This document shows, piece after piece, positions 26,812-35,800 of a DNA stretch of 64,000 nt; the stretch's first letter is position 1; each line of letters starts with the position of its first letter. Made by a program: the position numbers and the translations under genes. The stretch is taken from NCBI RefSeq assembly GCF_016862075.1, contig NZ_BOMG01000014.1:89103-153102 (forward strand). Direction: 5' to 3'. The notes below the pieces were generated by a model. That model was given only the letters and a program-made list of their open reading frames with translations. It was not told the origin of the DNA and did no database searches. Source of the stretch: Actinoplanes couchii (GTDB taxonomy: Bacteria > Actinomycetota > Actinomycetes > Mycobacteriales > Micromonosporaceae).

Positions 26812-27957
26812 ATGAAGCGGCGCTCGGTGATCTCCCTACCCGCGGTCGCGCTGGCCGCCCCGCATCTGGCTGGTGCGCGGGCGGCCGCCGGCTTCGAGGG
26901 CCCGTCGGTGATCGACGGCAACCTGCCGGTCTTCTACGAGCGCCTCCGCGACGAGCTGACCTTCCCACTGGGCTGGCAGCGGTCCGGTGGCCGGGACTGG
27001 AAACGCCGGGCCCGCGCCACCGTCGAGGACCTGCTCCAGCAGCCGCCGGACCGCACCGCCTTCGACCCGGAGGTGATCGACGAGCAGCCCGGTCCGGGCT
27101 ACCGGCGGCGCCAGCTCGTCTTCGACGTCACCCGGCACAGCCGCGTCCGCGCCACCATGCTGATCCCGGACGGCCCTGGCCCGTTCCCGGCCGCCCTGCT
27201 GCTGCACGACCACGGCGCCCGCTTCGACATCGGCAAGGAAAAGCTGATCCAGCCGTGGTACGACGAAACCCGCCTCGCCTCGGCCACCGCCTGGTCGGCC
27301 AGGTATTTCAGCGGCCGGTTCGTCGGCGACCAGCTGGCCGCCCGGGGTTACGTGGTCCTGGCCGTCGACGCCCTCGGCTGGGGTGACCGCGGCGGCCTCA
27401 CCTACGAGAACCAGCAGGCCCTGGCCAGCAACCTGTTCCACCTGGGCTCGTCACCGGCCGGGTTGATGGCCCGCGAGGACGTCCGGGCCGCGGCGCTGCT
27501 GGCGGCCCTGCCGGAGGTGGACGCCCGCCGGATCGCGGCCGTCGGTTTCTCGATGGGCGGTTACCGCGCGTGGCAGGTGGCAGCCCTCTCCGACCACATC
27601 GCCGCCACCGTCTCGGTCTGCTGGATGACCGGTCTGAAGGAGATGATGGTGCCCGGCAACAACACGCTGCGCGGGCAGTCGGCGTTCTACATGCTGCATC
27701 CCGGCCTCTACCGGCACCTGGACATCCCGGACGTGGCGAGCCTGGCCGCCCCGCGACCGATGTTCGTCATGGGCGGCGAGCTGGATCCACTGTTCACCGC
27801 GGCGGGTGTCGCCGTGGCGTACCGGAAGATGGAAAGGGTCTGGGCCGCGCAGCGGTCGTCCCGCAACCTGCGGACGAAGACCTGGCCCGGACTCGGCCAC
27901 GTCTTCACCGCCGAGATGCAGGACGAGGCGCTCAACTGGCTGGCCGCGAATCTCTGA
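26812..27957 (+). CDS. Exported alpha/beta hydrolase, acetylxylan-esterase-like
   Basis: A 381-residue hydrolase with an N-terminal RR-containing signal sequence ending in Ala-rich GARAAAG. The core resembles the abhydrolase_7/dienelactone group: LLLHDHGARFDIGKE, nucleophile elbow AVGFSMGG, an acidic residue after PMFVMGGELD, and a catalytic His in GLGHVF. It could deacylate polysaccharides or small esters outside the cell. AGGA lies about nine bases before ATG 26812, which is 40 bp after the chitinase stop, so the two may be co-transcribed. Its 3' end overlaps the convergent NADAR gene by 26 bases. Confidence 0.8.
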   Translation: MKRRSVISLPAVALAAPHLAGARAAAGFEGPSVIDGNLPVFYERLRDELTFPLGWQRSGGRDWKRRARATVEDLLQQPPDRTAFDPEVIDEQPGPGYRRRQLVFDVTRHSRVRATMLIPDGPGPFPAALLLHDHGARFDIGKEKLIQPWYDETRLASATAWSARYFSGRFVGDQLAARGYVVLAVDALGWGDRGGLTYENQQALASNLFHLGSSPAGLMAREDVRAAALLAALPEVDARRIAAVGFSMGGYRAWQVAALSDHIAATVSVCWMTGLKEMMVPGNNTLRGQSAFYMLHPGLYRHLDIPDVASLAAPRPMFVMGGELDPLFTAAGVAVAYRKMERVWAAQRSSRNLRTKTWPGLGHVFTAEMQDEALNWLAANL

Positions 27958-29095
27958 CCGCGTCCGCGGCGAGTTCCGAACGGGCCACCTCCAGCAGCCG
28001 GCCCACCCAGTTGGTGCCCTCCTGCCCGGACACCGACCAGTACCGGGACTCCGCATCCCCGGCGAGCAACCGCGCGTCACCGGTCCCCAGCAGCACCGCC
28101 GCCACCGCGGGGTTCCGCCGGTACTTGTCCCGGAGCAGCTCCAGCATCACCGCGAGCCGCCGTTCGGCCCAGTCCGGACGGCGGGGCGCCTCCATCCCGG
28201 CCGTCCGGGCGTCGTGACCCCGGTCGGCCGCGGCGATCCGGTCGTGCCACGCCGGATCGTCCGTCGACAGCGCCCAGTAGGCGTGCTCCACACTGCGGTA
28301 CTCACGTCCGTCGTGGACGACCGCCGCCGGGTACCCGTTCTGCAGCACCTCGACCCCGGGGTCGGCCGGCCACCCGTTCGGCCAGTGCCGCCGGCCGAAC
28401 GTCACCGGGGCCGCCGCCGCGATCTCCGGCCCGTCGGCGGTCCGGCGCGCCTCCCACCGTTCGAGCGCGGGCCGCTCCCGGCGGAAATAGTCCAGGGCCC
28501 AGTCCCGCTTCTTCGGTGACACCACCAGGGTCCGGCCGTGGGCGCGCGCGGCGATCCGGTCGCCGTCCGCCGCCAGCAGAACCCTTGCCGGTACGTCGTT
28601 CTGGTCCATGTCCCCGAGGAAGAAGATCCGGCGGTGCTCGGGAATCGCCAGGTAGGCGGCGCGCGCCGCTTCGAGCAGCACCGGCGTGGGCTCCTCGGCG
28701 TAGTCGACGAACGCGGTGTAGGCGCGGTGCGACGAGTCGGGCCGGTCGTTGAGCCGGTCCAGTTCGTCGGCGAGGTCACCGAGCAGCATCTCGGCGGTCC
28801 ACCGCTGCTCGGCCGGGCCGATGGTGACCGGGCCGAGACCCGGGACGAACACCTCGGTCCCCTCGGGCGGGCGCAGCACGAGTGTCCCGTCGGCCAGGGC
28901 GGCACGGAGCCCGGCCAGGTCGGTGCCGGAACCGTACCCCCAGCTCACCCGGCCATCGGCGAAGTACCGCAGATGCTCCAGGCGGTACCGGTGGACCTTC
29001 CTGATCGCGTCGTACTCACTGGTGTAGATCAGGCGCTGCAGGCCGTGGACGACGTCACCGTCGACTGTCCGCCAGGTGGGGGTGCTTTCCGGCAT
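27932..29095 (-). CDS. NADAR-domain protein with an unknown N-terminal half
   Basis: A 387-residue protein. The C-terminal portion (about residues 240-375) is a NADAR/YbiA-type domain with EYRSVEHAYWAL, LRDKYRRNPAVAAVLLGTG and the closing EGTNWVGRLLE. Known NADAR proteins act on ADP-ribose-linked or riboflavin-pathway intermediates, including removal of ADP-ribose from guanine in DNA. The first 230 residues are not recognised; they contain SWGYGSGTDLAGLRAALADG and IPEHRRIFFLGDMDQNDVP. No adjacent ADP-ribosyltransferase toxin was found. ATG 29095 overlaps the end of the acyltransferase gene by 41 bases, so the start may be coupled. Confidence 0.8.
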   Translation of the reverse strand: MPESTPTWRTVDGDVVHGLQRLIYTSEYDAIRKVHRYRLEHLRYFADGRVSWGYGSGTDLAGLRAALADGTLVLRPPEGTEVFVPGLGPVTIGPAEQRWTAEMLLGDLADELDRLNDRPDSSHRAYTAFVDYAEEPTPVLLEAARAAYLAIPEHRRIFFLGDMDQNDVPARVLLAADGDRIAARAHGRTLVVSPKKRDWALDYFRRERPALERWEARRTADGPEIAAAAPVTFGRRHWPNGWPADPGVEVLQNGYPAAVVHDGREYRSVEHAYWALSTDDPAWHDRIAAADRGHDARTAGMEAPRRPDWAERRLAVMLELLRDKYRRNPAVAAVLLGTGDARLLAGDAESRYWSVSGQEGTNWVGRLLEVARSELAADAVRDSRPAS

Positions 29096-30206
29096 CCGCC
29101 GACCATAGACGCTGGCCTGGTGTCTCGATCCAGCGGTGGGTGGCCCAGGACACGCCGAGGACCATGGTCAGGTAACCGGCGGCGAGCAGCGGATCGGGGA
29201 CCGAAGAGGACAGCAGCGGGCGGGTCAGCTCCAGCACCACGTAGTGGACCAGGTAGATCGAATAGCTGAGCACGCCGATCCGGGACAGCCACGCCGGGAC
29301 CGGCCGGTGCCGCAGCCGCATGCCCAGGGCGAAACCGCCGCCGATCACCAGCAGCGTGATCACCGAGCGGGTGACGTAGCGGGGCGTCAGCGCGTCCAGG
29401 TCGGCCAGCTCCCGCAGCCAGACCGCCAGCAGGCAGGACGCCACCACCGCGAGCACCGCACCGGCCCGCCACCACGGGATCCGGCCGTGGTCGGCGCGGT
29501 GGATCTCGGTGCCGGCGAACATCACCGCCACGATCAGCAGACCGTCCCGGGTGTGTGCCGGATCCATGTTCAAGGTCAACAGCGTCAGCGTCAGTACGCC
29601 CACCAGCAGGCCGCCGGCCACCTCCGCCCAGCGCCGGCGGGACAGCACACCGGCCAGCCCCAGCACCAGCAGGACCGTGGTGATCACCGGGACCTGGCCC
29701 AGCCGCAGCGGCACCAGCGGGGCGGTGAGCGCACCGGCCAGCGCCAGGATCACCGCGGGCCACGACGAGCTCGTCACCCGTACCGCAAAAAGGCCTGTGA
29801 CCAGAAGGTAGAAAGCCATCTCGAACGAGAGCGTCCAGAAGACGGCGGTGATCAACGGCACACCGGTCAGGAACGGCAGCATGATCACGTGACCCAGCAG
29901 GCCCGGCCCGTCCACCGGCGTGCCGGTCAGCACCAGGACCGCGCCGACCGCCAGATAGAGCGGCAGCAGACGGCGCGCCCGGCTCGACCAGAACCGGCGC
30001 AGATCCCCGTGCCGCTCCAGCGAGGCCGGGATGATGTAGCCGCTGACCAGGAAGAACAGCATCACCCCGGCGGGCCCCGCGTGCAGCCACTCGCCGGTGA
30101 CCGCGCGCAGATCGGTGAAGACCAGCCGGGTCAGATGGGCGTAGAGCACCAGGAGGACAGCGACGGCGCGCAGCGCGTCGAGCCAAGCCAACCTGGGTGC
30201 GGACAT
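29055..30206 (-). CDS. Acyltransferase-3 family membrane protein
   Basis: A 383-residue protein with about ten membrane helices. It opens with RLAWLDALRAVAVLLVLYAH, the conserved His motif of acyltransferase 3/OatA-like enzymes, followed by FFLVSGYIIP and an RxxRLLPLY segment. These enzymes transfer acyl groups to cell-wall sugars, lipids or antibiotics. The C-terminus ends after HRWIETPGQ, without the extracellular SGNH domain of OatA. The ATG at 30206 has TATCTT six bases upstream. It diverges from an esterase gene over 26 bp and precedes the NADAR gene on the same strand. Confidence 0.88.
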   Translation of the reverse strand: MSAPRLAWLDALRAVAVLLVLYAHLTRLVFTDLRAVTGEWLHAGPAGVMLFFLVSGYIIPASLERHGDLRRFWSSRARRLLPLYLAVGAVLVLTGTPVDGPGLLGHVIMLPFLTGVPLITAVFWTLSFEMAFYLLVTGLFAVRVTSSSWPAVILALAGALTAPLVPLRLGQVPVITTVLLVLGLAGVLSRRRWAEVAGGLLVGVLTLTLLTLNMDPAHTRDGLLIVAVMFAGTEIHRADHGRIPWWRAGAVLAVVASCLLAVWLRELADLDALTPRYVTRSVITLLVIGGGFALGMRLRHRPVPAWLSRIGVLSYSIYLVHYVVLELTRPLLSSSVPDPLLAAGYLTMVLGVSWATHRWIETPGQRLWSADAGKHPHLADSRR

Positions 30207-30212
30207 CCGGAA

Positions 30213-30218
30213 AAGATA
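30213..30218 (-). promoter_or_regulatory. Putative -10 box (TATCTT) of the acyltransferase gene
   Basis: Six bases before ATG 30206 on the minus strand. The 26-bp gap to the divergent esterase gene must hold both promoters. Confidence 0.4.
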
Positions 30219-30232
30219 GTTGACTCTTCCCC

Positions 30233-31261
30233 ATGTCGATATGGACCACCGAACTCGCCGGCACCCTGCACCACGACACGATCGATTCGCGGGTGCTGCG
30301 CGGCAACCCGCTCGGCGACCCCCACGAGCGGCCCCTCTGGGTCTACACCCCGCCCGGGTACGAGCAGGGCGACCAGCGGTACCCGAGCATCTACGTGATC
30401 CAGGGCTACTCCGGTCAGGTCACCGCCTGGGCCAACCGGCAGCCGTTCCGGAAACCCTTCATCGAGACCGCCGACCAGGTCTTCGCCAGTGGCGAGGCGC
30501 CGCCGTGCGTGATCGTCTACGTCGACGCGTGGACCGCCTACGGGGGCTCCCAGTTCGTCGACTCGCCCGGCACCGGGAATTACCACACCTACCTCTGCGA
30601 CGAGGTCGTCCCCTACGTCGACCGGCATTACCGGACCATCCCGGACCGGGAGTCCCGGGCCATCACCGGCAAGTCGTCCGGCGGCTTCGGCGCGATGATC
30701 ACGCCGATGCTGCGGCCCGACCTGTTCGGGGCACTCGCCACCCACGCCGGCGACGCGCTGTACGAATACTGCTACCTCAGCGAATTCGGCAAGGCGGCCC
30801 GGGCGCTGCGGTCCTACGACCACGACATCCTGGCGTACTGGAAGGACTTCCAGTCCCGGATCGCGTTCACCAAGGAAGAGGACATGCTCCTCGTCCTGGT
30901 GCTCGGCTGCACCGCGGCGTTCTCCGCCGACCCCGACGGCACCCCGCGCCTGCCGTTCGACCCGCGGTCCGGGCAGATCCGGCCCGAGGTGTGGGAACGC
31001 TGGCTGGAGTGGGATCCGATCCGGATGATCGACAGGTACGCCGATCAGATGCGCTCGCTGCGGGCCGTCTGGATCGACGCCGGGACCAGTGACGAATGGT
31101 TCCTCGACCTGGGCGCCGAAGCGTTCAAGGACGGGCTGCTGCGGGTCGGCGTACCGCAGGAGAAGATCGCCTTCGAACTGTTCCCCGGCAAACACGGCGG
31201 CATGGACCACCGTTATCCGCTGGCGGTCGCCTGGCTAGCCGAGCGGCTCCAGCGGGACTGA
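30233..31261 (+). CDS. Esterase-D-family hydrolase
   Basis: A 342-residue hydrolase of the PF00756-like esterase group without a signal peptide. Marks are RPLWVYTPPGYEQ, VIVYVDAWT, the nucleophile elbow ITGKSSGGFGA, an acidic residue near WIDAGTSDEW and the His in FPGKHGGMDHRY. Family members include S-formylglutathione hydrolase, mycolyltransferase-like and siderophore esterases; a specific substrate cannot be assigned. It diverges from the acyltransferase and converges with the NDK-like gene, overlapping it by 27 bases. Confidence 0.85.
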   Translation: MSIWTTELAGTLHHDTIDSRVLRGNPLGDPHERPLWVYTPPGYEQGDQRYPSIYVIQGYSGQVTAWANRQPFRKPFIETADQVFASGEAPPCVIVYVDAWTAYGGSQFVDSPGTGNYHTYLCDEVVPYVDRHYRTIPDRESRAITGKSSGGFGAMITPMLRPDLFGALATHAGDALYEYCYLSEFGKAARALRSYDHDILAYWKDFQSRIAFTKEEDMLLVLVLGCTAAFSADPDGTPRLPFDPRSGQIRPEVWERWLEWDPIRMIDRYADQMRSLRAVWIDAGTSDEWFLDLGAEAFKDGLLRVGVPQEKIAFELFPGKHGGMDHRYPLAVAWLAERLQRD

Positions 31262-32266
31262 GACGAAACGGGGAGCGGGTGTCGTCGGCGGCTGCCACCG
31301 GTCCGTCCAGCAGTTGCGGATGCCCCGCTCCCGCAGCGCCCGCACACCACGGCGCACCGCGGACCGGCTCCCGATCGCGATCGCCTCGCCGCCGGAGAAA
31401 CCCGCGTGCAGTGCCAGCAGCACGATCTGCCGGGCCGGGGTGCCGGGCAGGGCGTGACACAGCGCGGTGACCGTCGAGTCCAGGGTGTGCTCACGATCCG
31501 GAGCCAGAAAGACGGCCCGCTCACCGTCGTCCAGCCGAACCGGCCCCGGATCCGCCGGAATCCCCTGAATCAGCGGCCACACCTCACCCACCACGGCGGT
31601 CACATCGAACGGCACGTCCCCCGGCGGCCGCCGCGCAACCGTCCCGTTCGCGGCTTTCCCGCTGCCGCCGGGCTCTACCTTTCCCTTTCCCGGCGGGTTC
31701 CCCTCGTCTGCTGAATTCCCGGTGCCGCCGGATTTCTCCTTGCCCTCGGGTTTTTCCTCGCCAACGGATTTCTCCTCGCCACCGGATTTCTCCTTGCCCG
31801 CGAGTTTCTCGGTGGCGTTGACCAAGTGTGCGCGTTGCCGGGTCAGCTCGTCGCGTTGCTCGGCGGCGTGGACCACGTTCGCGTAGGGGCCGTTCGCGAA
31901 CATGCCCCGGATCTTCCGCTTCACCCGCCGGGCCGCCTCGAACGCGTCCGGCCCGCTGACCAGCAGCACCTCGGACGGCGCCGTCGTCAGATAGCGATCC
32001 AGGAACGCGAGCGTCAACCGGTGGCCCGCGTCGTCATACTCGGCCCAGAGCGCCCGCACATCCGCCGGAGTGAGGGTGACCCCGAACCGGCCGTCGACCC
32101 GCAGACCGGCCGCCTCCACCACACGCTCCACGTGACCGGTCAGCCCCAGGCGCAGGCAGTCCGGTTTCAGCAGGAGAAACGCGTCGATGGAAGGCTCCTC
32201 GAATCGGTGACCGCCGCGGGCCGGCGCCTGGTTCCCTACCGGTGACCGGTGCCGGTGACCGGTCAC
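31235..32266 (-). CDS. Nucleoside-diphosphate-kinase-like fusion protein
   Basis: The frame encodes up to 343 residues. Residues 27-155 match the nucleoside diphosphate kinase fold: DAFLLLKPDCLRLGL with the KPD motif, LTPADVRAL, KRKIRGMFA and a retained N-x-x-H (NVVHAAEQ) at the place of the phosphate-carrying His, although the usual G-S-D after it is missing. A Gly/Lys/Glu/Ser low-complexity linker of about 50 residues follows, then a C-terminal domain with a helix-turn-helix-like segment (GEAIAIGSRSAVRRGVRAL). The first 26 residues before the fold are not family-like. Only GTG 32266 is a standard start; an ATC at 32188 has GAGGAG six bases upstream and would match the family N-terminus exactly. 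Activity is uncertain. Confidence 0.7.
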   Translation of the reverse strand: MTGHRHRSPVGNQAPARGGHRFEEPSIDAFLLLKPDCLRLGLTGHVERVVEAAGLRVDGRFGVTLTPADVRALWAEYDDAGHRLTLAFLDRYLTTAPSEVLLVSGPDAFEAARRVKRKIRGMFANGPYANVVHAAEQRDELTRQRAHLVNATEKLAGKEKSGGEEKSVGEEKPEGKEKSGGTGNSADEGNPPGKGKVEPGGSGKAANGTVARRPPGDVPFDVTAVVGEVWPLIQGIPADPGPVRLDDGERAVFLAPDREHTLDSTVTALCHALPGTPARQIVLLALHAGFSGGEAIAIGSRSAVRRGVRALRERGIRNCWTDRWQPPTTPAPRFVSVPLEPLG

Positions 32267-32286
32267 CTTTCGGCGCCGGTCACCGG
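32239..32286. repeat. Cluster of GGTGACCGG inverted and direct repeats
   Basis: Contains the perfect 14-bp palindrome GGTGACCGGTCACC (32254-32267), another copy of GGTGACCGG at 32241-32249 and an inverted copy at 32278-32286. It lies between the ABC exporter stop and the NDK-like gene and could be a multi-site operator or alternative hairpins. Confidence 0.75.
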
Positions 32287-32314
32287 ATCCTATGGAACGG
32301 CGGCAACCCGCGGA

Positions 32315-35300
32315 TCAACCGGCCAGATGACCCCACCGGCCGGACAGCTCGTCCCAGGTGCCCTGGTCCTCGGCGCGGCCGCCGATCAGGACCACCACCC
32401 GGTCGGCCTGTGCCAGCGCCGCCCGTTTCGACGTCGAACCGACCACCGTCACCCCGTGCGACCGCAGCGCCTGCCACAGCGCCAGCTCGGTGGTCACGTC
32501 CAGCGCGGACGAGACGTCGTCGGCGATCAGCAGCTCGGTCCGCGGCGCCAGCGCCCGGGCCAGCGCCAGCCGCTGCAGCTGACCGCCGGACAGCCGGGTG
32601 CCCTTGTGCCCGATCATCAGCTGCAGACCACCGCCGGCGTTGGCCAGGTCGTGCTCCAGCTGGGCCACCGACACCGCCCCGGCCGCGTCCACCTGATGCC
32701 CGAGCTGGATGTTGTCGGCCACCGTCCCGGACAGCACCCGCGGCAGCTGCGCCACGTATCCCACCTGGTTGGGCCGCAGGAACATCTCCGGCTCGTTCAC
32801 CGGCTCCCCGTTCCATCGCAGATCACCGGTGTGGTGCACGATCCCGGCCAGCGACCGCAGCAGCGACGACTTGCCGGACCCGACCGGGCCCAGCACCAGC
32901 ACCAGCTGCCCGCGCTCGACGGTCAGGTCGACGTCCCGGACACCGAGAGCGCCGTTCTCGTGCACCGCGCTGAACCCGGACAGCTCCAGCGTGCGCAGCG
33001 GGTTCCGCGGCGCGGTCGTCGGCGCCGGCGCTGTCCCGGCGGTCAGGTCGACCCCCGGGACGTCGGTCGAGTACTCCGCGGAGCCGGTCATCGCCGCCGT
33101 CCGCATCGTCCACACCCGGGCCGACGGGAAGTTCGACACCAGCGACGCCGTGGTCCACGCGAACCAGCGGGCCGAACCCAGCACCGACACCGCGATCAGG
33201 GTCGCCGCCGGGGACAGCTGCCCGTTCAGGTACATCCCCCAGGCCGCGATCGGCAGCAGACCACTCGCGACCGACGGCGTGGACCGGGCCCACACCTGGA
33301 TCGCGATCTCCCGCCGCTGCAGTTCACTGCGGGTCGCGTCGAGCGAGGCCAGATGCGCCAGCACCGGACGGGTCGCCCCGGCCAGCTTCACCGTGCGGGC
33401 CGCCGACAACGACGACACCAGCGACGTGGCGAACGCCGCCCGGGCCGCCACCGTCCGCCGCGCCGCCTTCTCCAGCCGCGGGCCGAACAGCGTCGCCGCC
33501 AGACCGGACAGCAGCATCGTGCCGATGAAGAACAGGCCCGGCACCAGCGACTGGGAGAACACCGTCATCGACACCAGCGCGAACATCGCCACGGTGTTGT
33601 CGATCAGGTTGTCGGCCAGCATCACCACCCGCTCGGTGTCACCGCCCTGGGCGACCACCTCGGCCGGAGTGTGCTTGCTGACCCGGCGCGGGCCGATCTG
33701 CCCGTGCACCAGGCGCAGGCTGATCCGCAGCATCTGCCGCACCCACCACTCAGGGAACCACGCCCCGGTGAAGTAGAGCGACGGGACCAGCGCCAGCAGG
33801 GCCACCGCGATGCCGAGAGCCGGGTACAGCGGATTGCCGATGCCGTCGACCACGTTCGTCCACAGCAGCGGCAGGATCGCGCCGTCGAAACCGAGCAGCA
33901 CCAGCAGCAGGAAGAACCCGCACGCGGCCAGCCCGTACCGTTTGTCGTTCATCGCCAGCCGCAGGATCTCCCGCATCGTCCGGGCCTTCGGAGCCTCGGG
34001 CAGCGGCGGCGGATCCACCGTCACCAGCGGGTTCGACAGCGCGTCCTGGCCCAGCTCGTCGCGCATCGCGGCATCCCAGTCGTCGCTCTCGGCCACCAGC
34101 ACACCGCCCTGGGGCTGCGGGGTGGCCGGCACCGACAGGTTGCTGCTCGCCATCAGCTCGGCGAACCGTTGCGACTCGCGCAGCGGACCCGACTCCAGCA
34201 CCACGCCGTCGGCCAGGACCACCACCTCGTCGCAGCGCTGCACCGAGGAGAGCCGGTGCGCCACGATCACACCGATCCGGCCCTCGAGCAGCCGGTCGGT
34301 GGCCCGCTGCACCCACGACTCGGTCACCGGGTCCATCCGGGCGGTGGCCTCGTCCAGGATCACCACCTGCGGGTCGCGGACCAGGATCCGGGCGAACGCC
34401 ACCAACTGCTCCTGACCGGCGGACAGCTTGTAGCCGCCGTCACCCAGCTTGGTGTCGATGCCGTCCGGCAGGCCCTCCACCCAGGCGGTCAAGCCCAGCT
34501 CACGGACCGCGTCACCGGCCCGGGGCAGCAGCGTCTCGTCGAACAGCGCGATATTCTCGGCGAGGGTGCCGGACAGGATCTCGGTGCGCTGCGGGACGAT
34601 CGCCGTCCACCGGCGCAGGCCCTCCACCTCGATCGCGTTGATGTCGCTGTCCCCGAGGAACACCGTGCCGTCCGGCACGTCGACCGCCCGGGTCAGCACC
34701 TTGGCCAGGGTGGACTTGCCGGAACCGGTCCGGCCGATCAGCGCGTAGGACCGGCCGCGGGCGAACGTGACGCTCACATCGCTCAACGCCGGCGGCCGCC
34801 CGCTGTCGGCCTCGCCGTAACGGAACGTCAGATTCCGCACCACCAGGTCACCGTCGGCCGGGGCCACACCCTCGGACCTCTCCTGCGGTACGTCACTCAA
34901 CAGCAGCACCCGGCCCCACGCCCCGAGCGCGTTCTGCAACTCGGGGACCATCCGGGTCAGCTGCTCCAGGGTGCCGCCGAAACCGAGGGCCAGCAGCCAC
35001 ACCGCGGTCAGCCGGGCGCCGTCGATGTTGCCGGTGAGCAGCGCCCACGCGCCGGCCAGCACCAGCAGCGCGATCAGGCCACGGGTGATCGCACCGGCCG
35101 TCATGGTGATCTTCGAAGCACCGCGCCACACCCGGCGGCCCCGGCGCAGCACCTCGGCGGCCCGTTCGGCGTAGAGCTTCCGCACGTACGGCGCGGCCAG
35201 GCTCGTGCGCACATCGTCCTGCCCGTGGATCGCCTCCTCCATCACCGCGGCGAGGTCGGACCAGGCCTCCTCCTCGGCGATCCGGATCGGGCCGATCCGC

Positions 35301-35800
35301 TGGACCGGTTTGTTCATCACCACGAACAGCAGCAGGCCGACGGCGATCATCGCGATCGCGGCCGGCCACCAGACGAAGAACGTGGTGACGATCGACAGCA
35401 CCGCCAGGGCAGCCGACTGGGCCAGCCGGATGCCGGCCCCGCGCAGCTCGGAACCCACCTGGTAGACATCCGAGTCGATGCGGTCGAGCAGCTCGCCGAC
35501 CGGGGTGTTCTCCAGGGTGGGGATGTCCTGGCCGAACGCCACCCGGTTGAGCCGGCGGCGGACCCGGGCCGTCCAGTCCGCGGTCAGCCGCGCCACCACC
35601 AGCCCGACGACGACGTCACTGAGCACCGCAGCGACCAGAGCCACCGCCAGCACCGTGAACAGGGGCACCGACCGATCGACCAGAACCGGCCCGGCCAGGG
35701 CCAACGACCCCGCCGACCCGGCCGCACCGATGACGATCAGAAAGGCGACGAGTGTGGTGCGACTTCGGCTCGTGGCCCACAAATCGCGGAGCAGACGCAT
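32315..35800 (-). CDS. Full-length asymmetric ABC exporter (TMD-NBD-TMD-NBD)
   Basis: A 1161-residue single-chain exporter with two transmembrane domains and two nucleotide-binding domains. NBD1: Walker A GRTGSGKST (356-364), signature LSAGQ (459-463), Walker B ILDE (481-484) and switch His515. NBD2: Walker A GPVGSGKSS (971-979), canonical LSGGQ (1070-1074), but Walker B ends LIADD with Asp1095 instead of Glu, and the switch-His position reads GSTS. So one of two ATP sites should be catalytically weak, as in heterodimeric exporters. ATG 35800 follows GAGGA by seven bases. Many exporters of this type move drugs, lipids or peptides; the cargo is unknown. Upstream lies a repeat-only block. Confidence 0.93.
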   Translation of the reverse strand: MRLLRDLWATSRSRTTLVAFLIVIGAAGSAGSLALAGPVLVDRSVPLFTVLAVALVAAVLSDVVVGLVVARLTADWTARVRRRLNRVAFGQDIPTLENTPVGELLDRIDSDVYQVGSELRGAGIRLAQSAALAVLSIVTTFFVWWPAAIAMIAVGLLLFVVMNKPVQRIGPIRIAEEEAWSDLAAVMEEAIHGQDDVRTSLAAPYVRKLYAERAAEVLRRGRRVWRGASKITMTAGAITRGLIALLVLAGAWALLTGNIDGARLTAVWLLALGFGGTLEQLTRMVPELQNALGAWGRVLLLSDVPQERSEGVAPADGDLVVRNLTFRYGEADSGRPPALSDVSVTFARGRSYALIGRTGSGKSTLAKVLTRAVDVPDGTVFLGDSDINAIEVEGLRRWTAIVPQRTEILSGTLAENIALFDETLLPRAGDAVRELGLTAWVEGLPDGIDTKLGDGGYKLSAGQEQLVAFARILVRDPQVVILDEATARMDPVTESWVQRATDRLLEGRIGVIVAHRLSSVQRCDEVVVLADGVVLESGPLRESQRFAELMASSNLSVPATPQPQGGVLVAESDDWDAAMRDELGQDALSNPLVTVDPPPLPEAPKARTMREILRLAMNDKRYGLAACGFFLLLVLLGFDGAILPLLWTNVVDGIGNPLYPALGIAVALLALVPSLYFTGAWFPEWWVRQMLRISLRLVHGQIGPRRVSKHTPAEVVAQGGDTERVVMLADNLIDNTVAMFALVSMTVFSQSLVPGLFFIGTMLLSGLAATLFGPRLEKAARRTVAARAAFATSLVSSLSAARTVKLAGATRPVLAHLASLDATRSELQRREIAIQVWARSTPSVASGLLPIAAWGMYLNGQLSPAATLIAVSVLGSARWFAWTTASLVSNFPSARVWTMRTAAMTGSAEYSTDVPGVDLTAGTAPAPTTAPRNPLRTLELSGFSAVHENGALGVRDVDLTVERGQLVLVLGPVGSGKSSLLRSLAGIVHHTGDLRWNGEPVNEPEMFLRPNQVGYVAQLPRVLSGTVADNIQLGHQVDAAGAVSVAQLEHDLANAGGGLQLMIGHKGTRLSGGQLQRLALARALAPRTELLIADDVSSALDVTTELALWQALRSHGVTVVGSTSKRAALAQADRVVVLIGGRAEDQGTWDELSGRWGHLAG

